A program made the position numbers and the translations under genes. Source: Ianthella basta (Eukaryota; Porifera; Demospongiae; Verongiida; Ianthellidae). From it: DNA of 64,000 nucleotides. Positions 1-12,300 of this stretch are shown one piece after another. Where the stretch lies: positions 7,548,592 to 7,612,591 of the forward strand of contig OZ025874.1 in NCBI GenBank assembly GCA_964019415.1, written 5' to 3'. How positions within the stretch are numbered: the first letter of the stretch is position 1; each line of letters opens with the position of its first letter. The notes beneath the pieces are model-generated. The model was not told the DNA's origin. It did no database searches and saw only the letters and a program-made list of their open reading frames with translations.

Positions 1-369
1 ATCATGCAAGTGTGAGTGGACATACACCAATGCCTGATATCATGTAAATGTATGTTTATAGTCAAGGAAACTGTTAAGTATTGTTATTTTAAGTTACATC
101 ATGCATCATTGGAAATGTGCGCCCATTTATTGGATCTTTCAGCATTTACGTATTTGATGGTGTACGTATGTATATCCATTATGTAATTGGATGTAGTGAA
201 GTAGACTGTGTTTCTCATCAATTCATTGTTCATTGTGTGTAGCTTTGTTGAGACGTGTTACCTTTATCATTTTTATTCGTTTTCACCATTCACTTATTCA
301 GTTATCATTCGCTAATTCATAGCCTCATGAAATCATAGCCCATACTCTTCACTTCCCTTGTCCCTTCAG
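1..369. other. Non-coding flank upstream of first visible FYCO1 exon
   Basis: AT-rich sequence with no convincing coding exon. It ends in a pyrimidine-rich stretch and CAG at 367-369, which serves as the acceptor of the first visible FYCO1-like exon. It is therefore most likely an intron of that gene, whose 5' part lies outside the window. Confidence 0.6.
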
Positions 370-3300
370 GACTTGCAGAAAGAAGTGACGCGGCTGTCAA
401 CTGGGAACCAGTCACTGGAGGAGGAGCTGGCTGACTGGAGACAGAAAGTGGAGTCCTTGGAGAATACGAACTTTGATCTACAAGAGCGCTTGGTGGCAAT
501 TGGGTCTTTGGTGGAAGCCGTTAGGAGCGAGATCTCGGATTACTGTCCAAGTGCTGATGAGACTTTGTGTGAGGTGGAGGGGAAGGTGGAGGAAGAGGAG
601 GAGAAAGTTGAATATCGTATCCAGGAAAATTTGATAGAGGGCAGGTTGCAACTGGTCATGACTGGTTGTAGCCGGATAACAGAAGACCTGTCCACTTTGC
701 AGCATGAGAGAGATGAACTGCAAATGGTAAGCATACCTTTCTATGTACAGTACATGTGTGCACATACATACTTACATAATGTTCCCATCCTCCTTGCAAT
801 ATACGTAGTTTGCTCTCTTCACTTTATTTTGTCTTCTTGTACTTCTCTCACTCTCCCCACTTCTCTCCCCTTCCCCTCTAACCTTCCCCTTCCTCCCTTG
901 CTCTCTCTGGTTCTGTCCTACCTCAGAGCTTAGAAGCCTCCTTTAAGCAGCCAGTGTCCATCCCTGAACCAGAGCCTTCCTTGCTGCAACAGTTGACCGA
1001 GGCAAGGAAGAGCGTTGGACGCTTGCAGGATGACAATGGGAGACTTGAGGCAGAAGTTCGAGAGCTTAGGACACTGGTGAAAAGCAGAGGTGGGGAGAGT
1101 GGGAGGAAGGGGGAGGAGGGGAGGGAGAGAGGAAGGAGTGAGCAATATGAGTTAAAGGTGCTGGAGTAAGTGAGAAAGTCGCCTCTCCCTGTGTCTTTAT
1201 GTGACAGATGCTGAACTGTCTGCAACGCAAGCACATCTTGTCGCTGGGGCAGCGAGAGAAGGGCCCACTGCTGCTTCTCCAGTTGAGCTAGAGGGAGAGC
1301 ATGTGGAGCTGGAAAGGCAACTAAGTGACGCCGCAGAGGAATTGAAACGGTTAGATCGCCATTACTGTCCTTTATCATGCCTACTTGTGGTAGACATCCA
1401 ATTATTGTACTGGAGTGTGTGTGCTGTCATCGGCTAGGCAGTGGTAGGGGAGTCAACATGCATTGCATGCTGCAGCTTGAATGGATACAGCCACATCACT
1501 GCCAAGTTGAGCAATGGAATTTCACAGATTTGGCGTTGCTGATTTATGCCAAATGCCTTTAACACTGTATGTAGATTGATGTTCAGTCATGATTTGTTAA
1601 GATTGGAATTTGTCTTCAGTTTGGTTCTGGTTTGCTACAGTTTCTACTGTAACAAATGCCTTCCCTCACATTTGCAGAGTTCGAGAGCAGCTGTCGACCT
1701 TGAGCCAACTTGTGGACAAGATGGAGAAGGAGAGGGAGGAGCTTGAAGCTCGCTTTGCGGACAAAGAGAAGGAGAGGAAGGAGCTTGAAGCTCGCCTTGT
1801 GGGCAAGGAGAAGGAGCGGAAGGAGCTTGAAGCTCGCTTTGCGGACAAAGAGAAGGAGAGGAAGGAGCTTGAAGCTCGCCTTGTGGGCAAGGAGAAGGAG
1901 CAGAAGGAACTTGAAGCTCGCTTTGCGGACAAAGAGAAGGAGAGGAAGGAGCTTGAAGCTCGCTTTGCGGACAAAGAGAAGGAGCAGAAGGAGCTTGAAG
2001 CTCGCCTTGTGGACAAGGAGAAGGAGCGGAAGGAGCTTGAAGCTCGCCTTGTGGATAAGGAGAAGGAGTGGAAGGAGTTAGATATGTTCCTTGTGGAGAA
2101 GGAGAAGGAGCGGAAGGAGCTTGAAGCTCTCCTTGTGGATAAGGAGAAGGAGCAGAAGGAGTTAGAAGCTTGCCTTGTGGACAAGGAGAAGAGCGTGCAG
2201 CAGTTGCAGAGGAAGTGTAGTGCTGCTCAGGAGGAACTGCAGTCCATGCAGGTGAGTCATTCGATAACTAGGTAGTGCTGGACAAGGAATCATGCATCAC
2301 TGGTGGATACAGATATACACAAGTGCTACATACATACGTATGTAGCACACATGTTCTCCTTTCTCCTGTTCCCTTCCTCAATGCTCTGCCTCTGCTCCCC
2401 TATCCCGCTGCTTGTTCCAGGGTGTGGTGGATCAGGAAGCATCTTCTTTTCAGTATGAGGTTAGCTCACTAGCAATGGAGCGAGAGCAGGCCCTCAAGGT
2501 AAGTGTGTGTGTGTGTGTGTGTGTGGTGTGTGTGTGTGTGTGTGTGCGTGTGCGTGTGCGCGTGTGTGTGTGTGTCTGAGAGAGAGAGAGTTAACCACCT
2601 TCTCATATTCCCCTAGTCATGCCGGGCTCTAGAAGGAGAGGTGGAGCAGCTGAAGGGCAAAATGGCTGATGGTCTACAAGAACGAACTGGTCTCACAGAG
2701 CAAGTGAAATGCTTGCAGAAGGAGGTGAGGCTACCCAACAATCTGTAAACGCATCCCTCAATCCCCCATTGTATTTCTCCATACACGAAGCACCTTCAAT
2801 GACTCACATCCCACCACACCTGACTCACATCCCACCACACCCGACTCACATCCCACCACACCCGACTCACATCCCACCACACCGACTCACATCCCACCAC
2901 ACCGACTCACATCCCACCAAACCCGACTCACATCCCACCACACCCGACTCACATCCCACCACACCCGACTCACATCCCACCAAACCCGACTCACATCCCA
3001 CCACACCCGACTCACGCCCCACCACACCCCACCACACCCGACTCACATCCCACCACGCCCGACTCACGCCCCACCACACCCGACTCACATCCCACCACAC
3101 CCGACTCACATCCCACCACACCTGACTCACATCCCACCAAACCCAACTCACATTCCACCACACCCGACTCACGCCCACCACACCCGACTCACATCCCACC
3201 ACACCCGACTCACATCCCACCACACCCGACTCACGCCCCACCACACCCGACTCACGCCCCACCACACCCGACTCACATCCCACCACACCTGACTCAGATC

Positions 3301-6300
3301 CCACCACACCCAACTCACATCCCACCACACCCGACTCACGCCCCACCACACCCGACTCACGCCCCACCACACCCGACTCACATCCCACCACACCCGACTC
3401 ACATCCCACCACACCCGACTCACATCCCACCACACCCGACTCACATCCCACCACGCCAGACTCACATTCCACCACACCTGACTGTACTCTTATCCCTCCT
3501 ACATCTTGCGCTCTCCCGTGCACGCTTTGTGTGCAGCTGAGTGAAGCCCAAGGTGAGGTGAGCATGCTCCAAGAGCAGCTCATGGACATCATGGCTGTGA
3601 GAGACAAGGAGAGAGCAGAGAGTTTGAAAATGAAGGTCAGCTTCTTCACTTACAGAACAATTTGTGAATTGATGTACGTACCTTTCTAGTACATCCAGTG
3701 GGACACAATGTGTTGTATTTACACTGTGCTATGTACAGTATTTAGATGTGTACGAGGTTTAGGTCTATATTTCCATTCAACTGACACTGTCATTTCAACA
3801 AATTATGTCTTCAGCTTGTGGCAAGGTGGATTGCTTGGAAATTATGCAATCCACCATGTGAGGTGTGTAAGGCATTAACCCTTGGGTGCTTCACTCCTCT
3901 CAACCTGCTCAGAATGAAGTGGACGGAGCTGAAGAACAGTCAAGTGCTGAAAAGGAAGATCTCGCAGCCAAAGCAAGCAACCTGCAAGTGGAGAATGAAG
4001 AACTGCGAAAAGTGTTTAAAGCTTTGTTGAAGTAAGTCAGTCCACTGTGGTGGATGATGAGGCACTGTGAATTGGTGCAGTTTGAATCGATGTCATGGCG
4101 AGCACACCTACGTTTGTCTGCATTGGCTGCCACATTTGAAGTGGTTTAAGTAACCAATATGAACACAGCACACTAATGGTATTCTCTGCCTGAGCAGGAA
4201 TCATTATTTAACCCAAGAGGAACCTACTGCAAATTAACCGAACTGTATTCTTTTGTAGGTTAGAAACCGCAGTGAGCAGTTGTGGCAGCTCCCAGCTGCA
4301 TTTCTATACGTACATGAAGTGCGATAGACTATTATCTGTTTTGTGTGTGTGTCTGAGATATACTTCGGTATCCTGTTACAGTGCACTGGGCAAGTTGTCA
4401 CGGTTTAACTTGTTCAGTTTGTTGCAGTGAGGTTCTTTGTTGACTAGCAACTTTTGTCCCCTCCTTGGTGCAGGCAAAAGGCTTCCTTATGGCAGCATGC
4501 TTCGAGTTTGGAGGACCACGTGAAGAGCACGTGGCAGGATGCGAAGGGAGTGAGTGTACCATTGGGAGGGTGGAAGGAGTGAGGGAGTGGGGAGGGAGGA
4601 GGGGGTGAGGGAGTGGGGAGAGAGGAGGGAGTGAGGGAGTGGGGAGGGAGTGGGGAGGGAGGAGGGGGTGAGGGAGTGGGGAGGGAGTGGGGAGGGAGGA
4701 GGGGGTGAGGGAGTGGGGAGGGAGTGGGGAGGGAGGAGGGGGTGAGGGAGTGGGGAGGGAGGAGGGGTGAGGGAGTGGGGAGAGAAGGGAGTGAGGGAGT
4801 GGGAAGGGAGGAGGGAGTGAGGGAGTGGGGAGGGAGTGGGGAGGGAGGAGGGGGTGAGGGAGTGGGGAGGGAGGAGGGGTGAGGGAGTGGGGAGGGAGGA
4901 GGTAGTGGAAAGGGAGGAGGGAGTGGGGAGGGAGGAGGGAGGAGGTAGTGGGGAGGGAGGAGGGAGTGGGGAGGGAGGAGGGATGAGGTAGTGGGGAGGG
5001 AGGAGGGAGGAGGTAGTGGGAGGGAGGAGGGAGTGGGGAGGGAGGAGGGGGTGAGGGAGTGGGGAGGGAGGAGGGGTGAGGGAGTGGGGAGGGAGGAGAG
5101 GGTGAGGGAGTGGGGAGGGAGGAGGGGGTGAGGGAGAGGGGAGGGAGGTGTGGAGCGGCTGACATAGCTCACTGTTCAGTAGCCAGTTAGCTTCAAAACC
5201 ATATCATCCCACCTCTTCTCTCTCCTTATCTTTTACTTCTTTGCTCCAACCTTCTACATCTTCTCCGCCCTCCTGCACTCTCAAGGTGGTCGATTGCTCA
5301 AGCTGTAAAGCTGTCTTCACTGTACTGAATCGCAAGCACCACTGCAGGAGCTGTGGACTGGTCTTCTGTAAGCAGTGCTGCAGTAACAGGATCCTCATGG
5401 CTGCAAGCAGGTTTGTAAACTGTGCAGCCAATCTTATTTGTGTCTCGTATTTGTCTCTAATAGGAGAAATAATGTGGTAGAGTCTCATGCTACGTTGTCT
5501 AGCAGATTTATGGAGCGTTGATGAGCATTCACGTAGCTGTAGGTCTGGTTCCAGTAAAATGTTTCGACAACGAAGGTCTTCATCAGTTACAAAACTGTTT
5601 TGTAACTGATGAAGACTCTCGTGGTCGAAACGTTTTACTGGAACCAGACCTACAGCTACGTGAATGCTCATCAACGCTCCATAAATCTCGTAAGAGACTG
5701 AGTGCTGTACTGTGAAGCACCTCTAGTTCAAGAACACCTCTGTGTACGAAGAAATCTTTTTGTTTACTGTATTTTGCAGAGACCCAGTCCGAGTGTGCAT
5801 TGCATGCTATGGACATCGCAATGAACTTGTCAGGGCAACACAACTGGCCAATGAGCTGGAACAATCCCTGTTTCTTGGCAACAACGATGGTGGTAAGCTG
5901 GGAGCCTAATCTAGCCCCTAGCCCCTAGCCCCTAGCCCCTAGCCCCTAGCCGTGCTGTTCTATGCAGAGTAAGACTTCTCTTCTGCTGAGGTGCACGCTA
6001 TTCATTTTCACATTTTTCACGTTTTTTGGAAAAAAAATTAGAAATAGGAAATCCCCTTTTAGTTTTTGCGTCTGGATTTTGCTCTTTCTCAAACTGTACT
6101 TTCGATGTCAAAGTGAGGACTTGTGGTGATAAGCAGTGGTTTTACATTCATTCTCTTTTGTAATTTCTTTGTTGTAATGTACAGTGTATTACATATTTGC
6201 TTGTAGAGTGTTTGGGGAATCAGTTCTTGTTGGTATCATGCAAGGTGTTCTTAATGAGTTCAGTGCAACCTGAGTTTTAAGACCACCAACCTGTATCTAC

Positions 6301-8290
6301 ATACATATGTGAAACCTGAGAATTAAGACCGTTCATCGGACTGCCCGAAGTGACCTTAATATGTAGGTGGTTGTGCAGAAAGGTCAGCCACTGTGTAGTG
6401 TGTGATTATACAGTGCTTGCACGAGAATGCCCCAGTGGGCAGCACTGAAGGTATTTCTCTGAGTTGGTGTACGGTACTTTTTGGGTCGGTTGTCCTGATC
6501 TGACAGTTTTCTTAATGGTCTAGAGCACAGGCTTCAGAAATCGTTGCACGAGATCAGTACAAGTCTGTTTAGCCCCAAGTCTGTTCAATTATCAGTATAC
6601 CAGGCTTCCTCGTTCCGATTGCCGCTGCTTGAACTAGACCCACAACCGCCATAATGACATCACCAATTGCAAACATCCGGTCGGGACAACCAACCCAAAA
6701 ATTACTGTACTTTGTGCATTGTGTGTTCACTGCGTATTTGCATTTCTGTCATCCATCTTGCAGGAGGAGCTCTGAGTGATATCTCCGCATCCCTCAGGAG
6801 CTACTTGAATCCTCCTCCTTCTTCTGACACTAGCAGCCTCCAAAATGGAGAGTATTCGGTTACTCCCCTGGGGGACGAGGGCACTGATTTGGTGCATAGG
6901 GATTTTGTGGACGGCCTACCCTATGTGGTGAAATCTGTGGTGGATGAGATTGATGTGAGCGGCGAAGGGTACTGCATTATTGAAACAAGCAGTGAAGCAG
7001 ATACCGGAAGAGTGCAAACAGAAGAAAAGGTTGCAAGTAGCAAACAGAAAGCAGAAGAGGGGGGAGAAGCTGTGTTACCCTCTGCGGTTCCTCAGGTATG
7101 GGGTGCTGTGTCTAAAAGTGGTTCAGTGATAAATTCTGGTCGATGAGCGGTTGATGGCTGTCTTCCTCACAGGCACAAGTGCAAGGAGCTTTGGACTTGG
7201 ATGCTCTCTGTGAAAAGTTGACACAATTAGAGGTGGCCACAGCAGGGGATTCTCCATCAGCACCTTGCTCAAAGGGAAGCCCCTCCAAAGACACTGAGGT
7301 GGGCATGTGTCGTACGTCCTCTCTTGTGGTATTCATTCCACAAATAAATGGTTGACTGACCATTGTGAGATCAAGGAATATGTGTAAATCTCTCTTCCTT
7401 TCCACTAGTGAGCAATATAATGTGGCCTTTTTGATGGTGGGCATTACCTTCATTGTCACTCTGTCACTACAAAGATATTGGCTGGCCTGGGTTACTTTGT
7501 AGATTCACCGTATTTTCAGTGTGTGTGTGTGACTCAAAGATTATATCATACGTCTTGTGTCAACTGTCACTCGGTGTCACTGGGTCACCAGTGACAATTT
7601 GCAGTTCTGGTGGTGAATGGCATGTTCTCTACTTGACCACTTGCACATGTACGTATCTCCATCTGTTGTTTCCTCAATGTTTATCCTAGTCTGTGTGCTT
7701 GTCTGTACGTCTGTAGGTCCAAAGCGATGAGATCTCTCTACGGGCTGGACAGTGCCATGAAGTGAAGATGAAGGTTGATAAGCCAGGGGTGTTGCTGGAG
7801 TGGGAGTTTAAGTCAGAGCCAAAGGGAATTGCCTTCGGAATGTTCTACTGTAGAAAAGAGAGTGCATCTCAGACCGAGGTGAGGAGTGTGTGTGTGTGTG
7901 TGTGCGTGTGTGTGTGCGTGCGTGCGTGTGCCTGTGCCTGTGTGTGTGTGGTGAGGGTGAATATGAGATACAGTATGTAGCCATACAGTATAATGGTAAT
8001 GGTATCTAACTGTTCTATGGTCTATGCAATCGATATGTACGTATGCATGGTTGTTCTGTTCTACAATCTTTTTTTGTAAAATGACACGTTACTGCTATAG
8101 TTTCTCCTTCGTGTGATGTGTCTGTCTTACCCCCCCTTACTAGGTACTCCCTTCACGACGCTGCACATCACACAAGACAACACTCACGGGGAAAATTGTC
8201 GCACAAAAGCCAGGCATTTACATCCTGAGCTTTGACAACAGCTTTTCAAAGTACGTAAGCAGGCAACACGTTACCATAGTAACCGTTTGA
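370..8290 (+). CDS. FYCO1: FYCO1-like autophagy/endosome transport adaptor (3' part; coiled coil-FYVE-GOLD)
   Basis: FYCO1 links Rab7- and PI3P-marked late endosomes and autophagosomes to LC3 and kinesin. Fifteen exons join in phase: 370-726, 927-1089, 1208-1349, 1678-2251, 2421-2498, 2617-2724, 3537-3635, 3913-4031, 4474-4549, 5286-5410, 5780-5892, 6764-7095, 7173-7298, 7717-7878, 8144-8290 (907 codons including the stop). The first nine exons encode coiled coil, including eleven 14-residue repeats. Exons 9-11 give a FYVE finger with WQDAKG before CSSC, the PI3P signature RKHHCRSCG, and a closing RVCIACY. Exon 12 holds YCII in an acidic context, a candidate LC3-interacting motif at the place where FYCO1 carries one. 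The last two exons encode a GOLD domain ending FDNSFSK...VTIVTV. This FYVE-then-GOLD order is specific to FYCO1. The N-terminal RUN domain would lie to the left of the window. GTACGT at 8251 looks like a donor, but read-through gives a natural GOLD end and stop. Confidence 0.9.
1724..2185 (+). repeat. Coding minisatellite: eleven 42-bp units inside the FYCO1 coiled coil
   Basis: Eleven tandem 42-bp units each encode 14 residues of the type [14 protein letters not shown]. Two heptads per unit keep the coiled-coil register. Units alternate mostly between FADK and LVGK/LVDK endings, with one odd unit ([14 protein letters not shown]). The whole array is inside a single exon, so a change in copy number would lengthen the rod without shifting the frame. 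Confidence 0.95.
2502..2576. repeat. GT microsatellite in a FYCO1 intron
   Basis: An imperfect (GT)n run directly follows the donor of exon 2421-2498, with GTGCGT interruptions and then a short GA run. Confidence 0.9.
2801..3480. repeat. 21-bp intronic minisatellite
   Basis: About 30 copies of a 21-bp unit related to ACTCACATCCCACCACACCC fill the intron between exons ending at 2724 and starting at 3537. Several units carry CACGCCCC in place of CACATCCC. It yields long open frames on both strands that are only repeat shadows. Confidence 0.95.
4556..5150. repeat. Purine-rich GGGAGTGGGGAGGGAGGAGG minisatellite
   Basis: Some 600 bp of G/A-rich sequence with T only in GTG steps, built from GAGGGAGTGGGGAGGGAGGA-like blocks. 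It fills most of the intron just before the first FYVE exon (5286). Open frames rich in Pro, Ser and Leu on the minus strand are artefacts of the repeat. Confidence 0.95.
5505..5687. repeat. 183-bp foldback (hairpin) element in a FYCO1 intron
   Basis: Two arms of about 90 bp are nearly perfect reverse complements. The left starts GATTTATGGAGCGTTGATGA, the right ends TCATCAACGCTCCATAAATC, and they meet near 5596 at GTTACAAAACTGTTTTGTAAC. No clear target-site duplication is seen. It has the shape of a MITE or foldback transposon and sits inside the intron that splits the FYVE finger. Confidence 0.85.
5911..5951. repeat. CTAGCCCC octamer tandem repeat
   Basis: Five copies of CTAGCCCC in a row just after the donor at 5893. 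A small simple repeat in a FYCO1 intron. Confidence 0.95.
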
Positions 8291-9331
8291 AGGTTTGTTG
8301 GTCGCTGTGTGTGCTTGTTTGCACTGTACTGTATGTGATTGCTTGGAGCACATGGGTACATCGTGGTGTGTCTGTCTAATCAAGTCACATTTGAGACAGC
8401 TGGGGACAGGCCCAAATGTCCTGATTTGACAGGTCTTCTCATTTCAAATGTAGTTTATGTACACTTCTCTATAATATGTAAGTACATGTGCAGTATATGT
8501 ATACAAGAGACTGTCCTCATTAGAGAGGTGTCCTGAATTCAGGGTGCCCTTCTTTACTTGTATCATCTGTATACGTATGTTGTTCCTTCCCTCCTTCCAT
8601 TGGTGTGTGCAGGTACAGCGCTTGTTCACTGAAGTACAGGATAACTGCAAAGAATTCTCCATAAGCAGCTGCGGCAATCTGTCACCAGCAGCTGTTGAGC
8701 ATGCACGCAGCCACACATTGCCTTCATTTTCAAACCATCTCATCTCATTGGTTCTTTGTTACTTTGTAATGACAGCACAATTAATATTGTGAAACATTTA
8801 AGTCACTACCAGCTGGAAAGGCATGCATGCAAGGATGCAAGCATGAAGTGCAATTCAATAATTAAACGTTCCTTGTTATAAAATGAAGCACAACTAGACA
8901 TATGCATCCTATATGTGTGCAGAGCCCCCAGCACATGTGGTATAGCATAATATACGTAGCTGCTGTATTAACATACATATGTATGAATGAGGATATGTCT
9001 ATAGCTGCATTATGCATGTAATGGGTTAATTATATACAGGCAATTAAACATTCTCAAGTTAATTCTAGTAATATTTATTACATAATTATAAAGCTGCATA
9101 ACTATGCATCTTGCCATCATGGCTGTATTCAATTGGATGTATTATTCAAAGCAAATGGTAGAATTAATGTCAATACCATCATGCAATAATTAGATACATA
9201 CACTGGTGACTGGAATGTGGTGAATTCAATCAAGCTCTGACTATTAAATTATCAGTGCTCTCTTAGTATAATAATGACACAGACCAAGGGACAGATCAGA
9301 TGGACCAAGGGATGGACTGGAGCAGTGCATG
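8291..9331. other. Intergenic between convergent FYCO1 and NFU1
   Basis: From the FYCO1 stop to the NFU1 stop on the other strand. The sequence is AT-rich after 8800, with no exon I can support. The 3' UTRs of both convergent genes must lie here. Confidence 0.6.
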
Positions 9332-12300
9332 TCACTTCTTTTTCAGTTGCTGTTCAAAGGCCTCAAATGCACTCTGATTGGCTGGATCCAACTCATCTTC
9401 GACCTAGCAACCACATGCAGTCACACACACATAGAGACAACCAGAGTAAGGAAGGAGTTAGCCATGGGCTCATAAGAGTGAAAGTAACAGCTGAGACAGC
9501 AGTCATTGAAAGCATGGCAAAATCACACACAAAATGATGTAATGGTTCACCAAAGTTACCTGCTCCACTGCCTTCACTTCTGGAACATAGAACTGGAGCA
9601 TGTTTTCCACTCCCATTTTGAGAGTCCCAATTGAGGAAGGACAATTGGTACATGAACCCTTCATTCATTGAAGAAAGGAGGACAGGTGTCAGTGAGTCAA
9701 AGGGGGGGAGGGGGCACAGTGAAAGTGTGCAGTGCTAAGATAAATCAGTAAAGGCTCTGCTGGGATTCACCACATCCTCAATACCCTAGCCCAAACCGTC
9801 CTTCCATTCTTTCACCCTGCACAGAACCTTCCCCGAACACCCAATCACACCCTCTGTCTCACATCCTCTCCCCTACAACCCACCTCACACACCCTCCCTC
9901 ACACCCCTCAGTCATGCTCCCTATCACACCCTCTCCACACCTCCCTCACACCCCTCAGTCATGCTCCCTATCACACCCTCTCCACACCTCCCTCACACCC
10001 TCCTTCACACCCTCCCACCCTTCCTCCCACCCTCCTTCACACCCTCCCTCACACCCTTCCTCACACCCTCCCTCACACCCTCCATCACACCCTCCCACAC
10101 ACCCTCCCTCACACCCTCCCAACACATCTTCCAAAACAGCATCATGCCTCACTTGGAGCTTTAACTTCACAATGCCATCGTCAAATGACACAAACACAAT
10201 GTCGCCTCCATCCTCCTGCACAGTGGGTCTGGAATATGGACAAACAGCATGAAGCACATGCAAACAACACTGACCCTCCCCCTCCCCTCCCCCTCCCCCA
10301 TTCCCTCCCCTCCCCCTCCCCTCCCTCTCCCCCTCCCCTCCCCTCCCCCTCCCTCTTACAGATCCTACCTAATCCGAGTATCAAGGATCTCTTTAATCAT
10401 CAGAACAGTATCATCATCATCTGCTGATGAGTTCACTGTACAGAGGGTCGAAAGGAATCCGTTCCACAACACTCGCTCACTCTCTCCACCGCCCATACCT
10501 CACGTCAGACAATCATTGCATGTAATGGGTATACCATCAATGCAAAATATATAACTATGTAAAGATATTCATAGGTAGGTATAGTGCAACTTTATATTGG
10601 CAGTGCTGTACCAGCCACATACAGCACACTAGTCTTAACACACAAGACCCCAAACTAGAGAAAACTGCAACAGTAAGCAAAAGCACTAACATATACTGTG
10701 TGTACATCATATTAAATACTTATTCAAGTACAAATCCTGGAAAGCCTACCATCTCCATGAAAGGCACACTACACAGTATATGTCACATGCATGTACATAC
10801 TTGCATCCTGGGCAGCTTTGGCTTCTTCTGTCACTAGAGGTAGGCCAGAGGCAAAGAAGTCCATGACCGTGGCAAAGACTTCAGGTTTGAGCACCTGCCA
10901 CTCAGTGTCATCTTCCTGCATGAGGGGGGGGAGGGGGAGGGTTAAGGGAGGGTGAGGGTGAGTGAGGGAGGGGTAAGGGATGAAGGAGGGAGGAAGTGTG
11001 AGGGGTGAGGGGTAAGGGAGGGAGGAGGGAAGGGGAGGGAGGGGTAAGGGGTGAGGGAGGGAGGAAGTGTGAGGGGTGAGGGGTAAGGGAGAAGTGAGGA
11101 AGGGGTGAGGGGTAGAGAGGGAGGAAGTATGAGGGGTGAGGGAGGGAGGGATTAGGGAGGAGTGAGGGAGGGTGTTAGGTTGCTTGCATAGGGTCTGTAC
11201 ATGGAAGTACTTGCATTAGCTCTCATGGAGCTCACCTTTGTGATGGTGATGAAGTCAGAGCCATAGAACACACTCTTCACTCCATCCAGCCTAAAGAGCT
11301 GCCTGCATGGACCAACATCCAGTAAAGAGTCACCACTTGTATATCCCCATACAATATCACAACCTGACACAGATATAATTTGTGGTGGTTACATGTGAAG
11401 TCCATGTCCAGGGAGACAGGTGGGAGAACAGGTGGGGGGACAGGTGGGGGGGTATAGCAGGGTTCTCCCCTGAAAATGGTTAAAGAAGGGTGTGCTGGAC
11501 TGCTAGTCATGCGAGGACTGGCTAGTGGATGGTGGAGTGTGGGAGGGGGGGTCAGCTTCCTTTGCACAACACAGCAGGGAGGATTCATGGAGAACCTTGT
11601 TACACAAAATGTAATGCATGCAAGCCTATGCCACGTGACTAATGGTACCTTTCAAGGAGGGTACAGTGCCATGTTTACAGCCTCAATGAGAGTTCTTTTC
11701 AGAGCAAGAAGGGTTCTGTAGCCCTTCAAAAACAGCCCTGGAAAGAACACTGCACTTCACCACACACGATACAACAGTCTTCAACTGTACAGTCTGCTGC
11801 ACACAAAGATCTTAACATGTAGCTTACACACCTAGCGAGTGGAGAGACTGTAGCAGCTGTGGGGTTGGGAAAGTCCATCGTGTAAGACTCCAGCACTGGG
11901 ACGCCGGGGATGAACTTGAGACTGTTGGGGTTCGGGGTACTCTGTGTCTGGATGAACATGGAGCGGGCTACAGAGAAGCAGAACACATTACTAAACCATG
12001 GTCGCTCTTACTGTATATTACTCTTTAAACAATGTACCAGTGTTGTTGCAACTGCAATGTGAGCATTGGTTCTAACGGTGCCTAGGGAACAATATTTATT
12101 AAGAGAGTGAATATCATTAGAGCAGCACTGATGTCCCTGAAAAAAACTATGAAAATCACAGATTCATACAACGTATATTAATCTGTTTCACAACATTGTG
12201 CTTGCAGTAAATAAATGAACAAACAAACAACAAACATAAGTCAAGTCGTACAAGCACACAGTCTGTTAGTAAACACGAATGGCACATTACCGGAAGCATT

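Noticed and set aside
1208..1291. FYCO1 exon 3 read in phase 0 from ATG 1208
   Set aside because: That frame meets TAG after 27 codons. A donor at 1090 instead of 1077 gives the coiled-coil frame through both exons.
2867..3649. Long minus-strand frame of Glu-Ser-Gly-Val repeats
   Set aside because: It is the 21-bp intronic minisatellite read in frame, antisense to FYCO1.
4398..5172. Long minus-strand Pro/Leu/Ser-rich frames
   Set aside because: Reading of the purine-rich minisatellite; two overlapping frames are equally open, as expected for a simple repeat.
5204..5674. 156-residue minus-strand frame in the FYCO1 intron
   Set aside because: Most of it comes from the foldback element; the same protein can be read from both strands because of the palindrome.
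8251..8256. Possible splice donor GTACGT at the end of the GOLD region
   Set aside because: Reading through gives a natural GOLD C-terminus and an in-frame stop at 8288-8290; no matching acceptor exon with GOLD-like sequence was found downstream.
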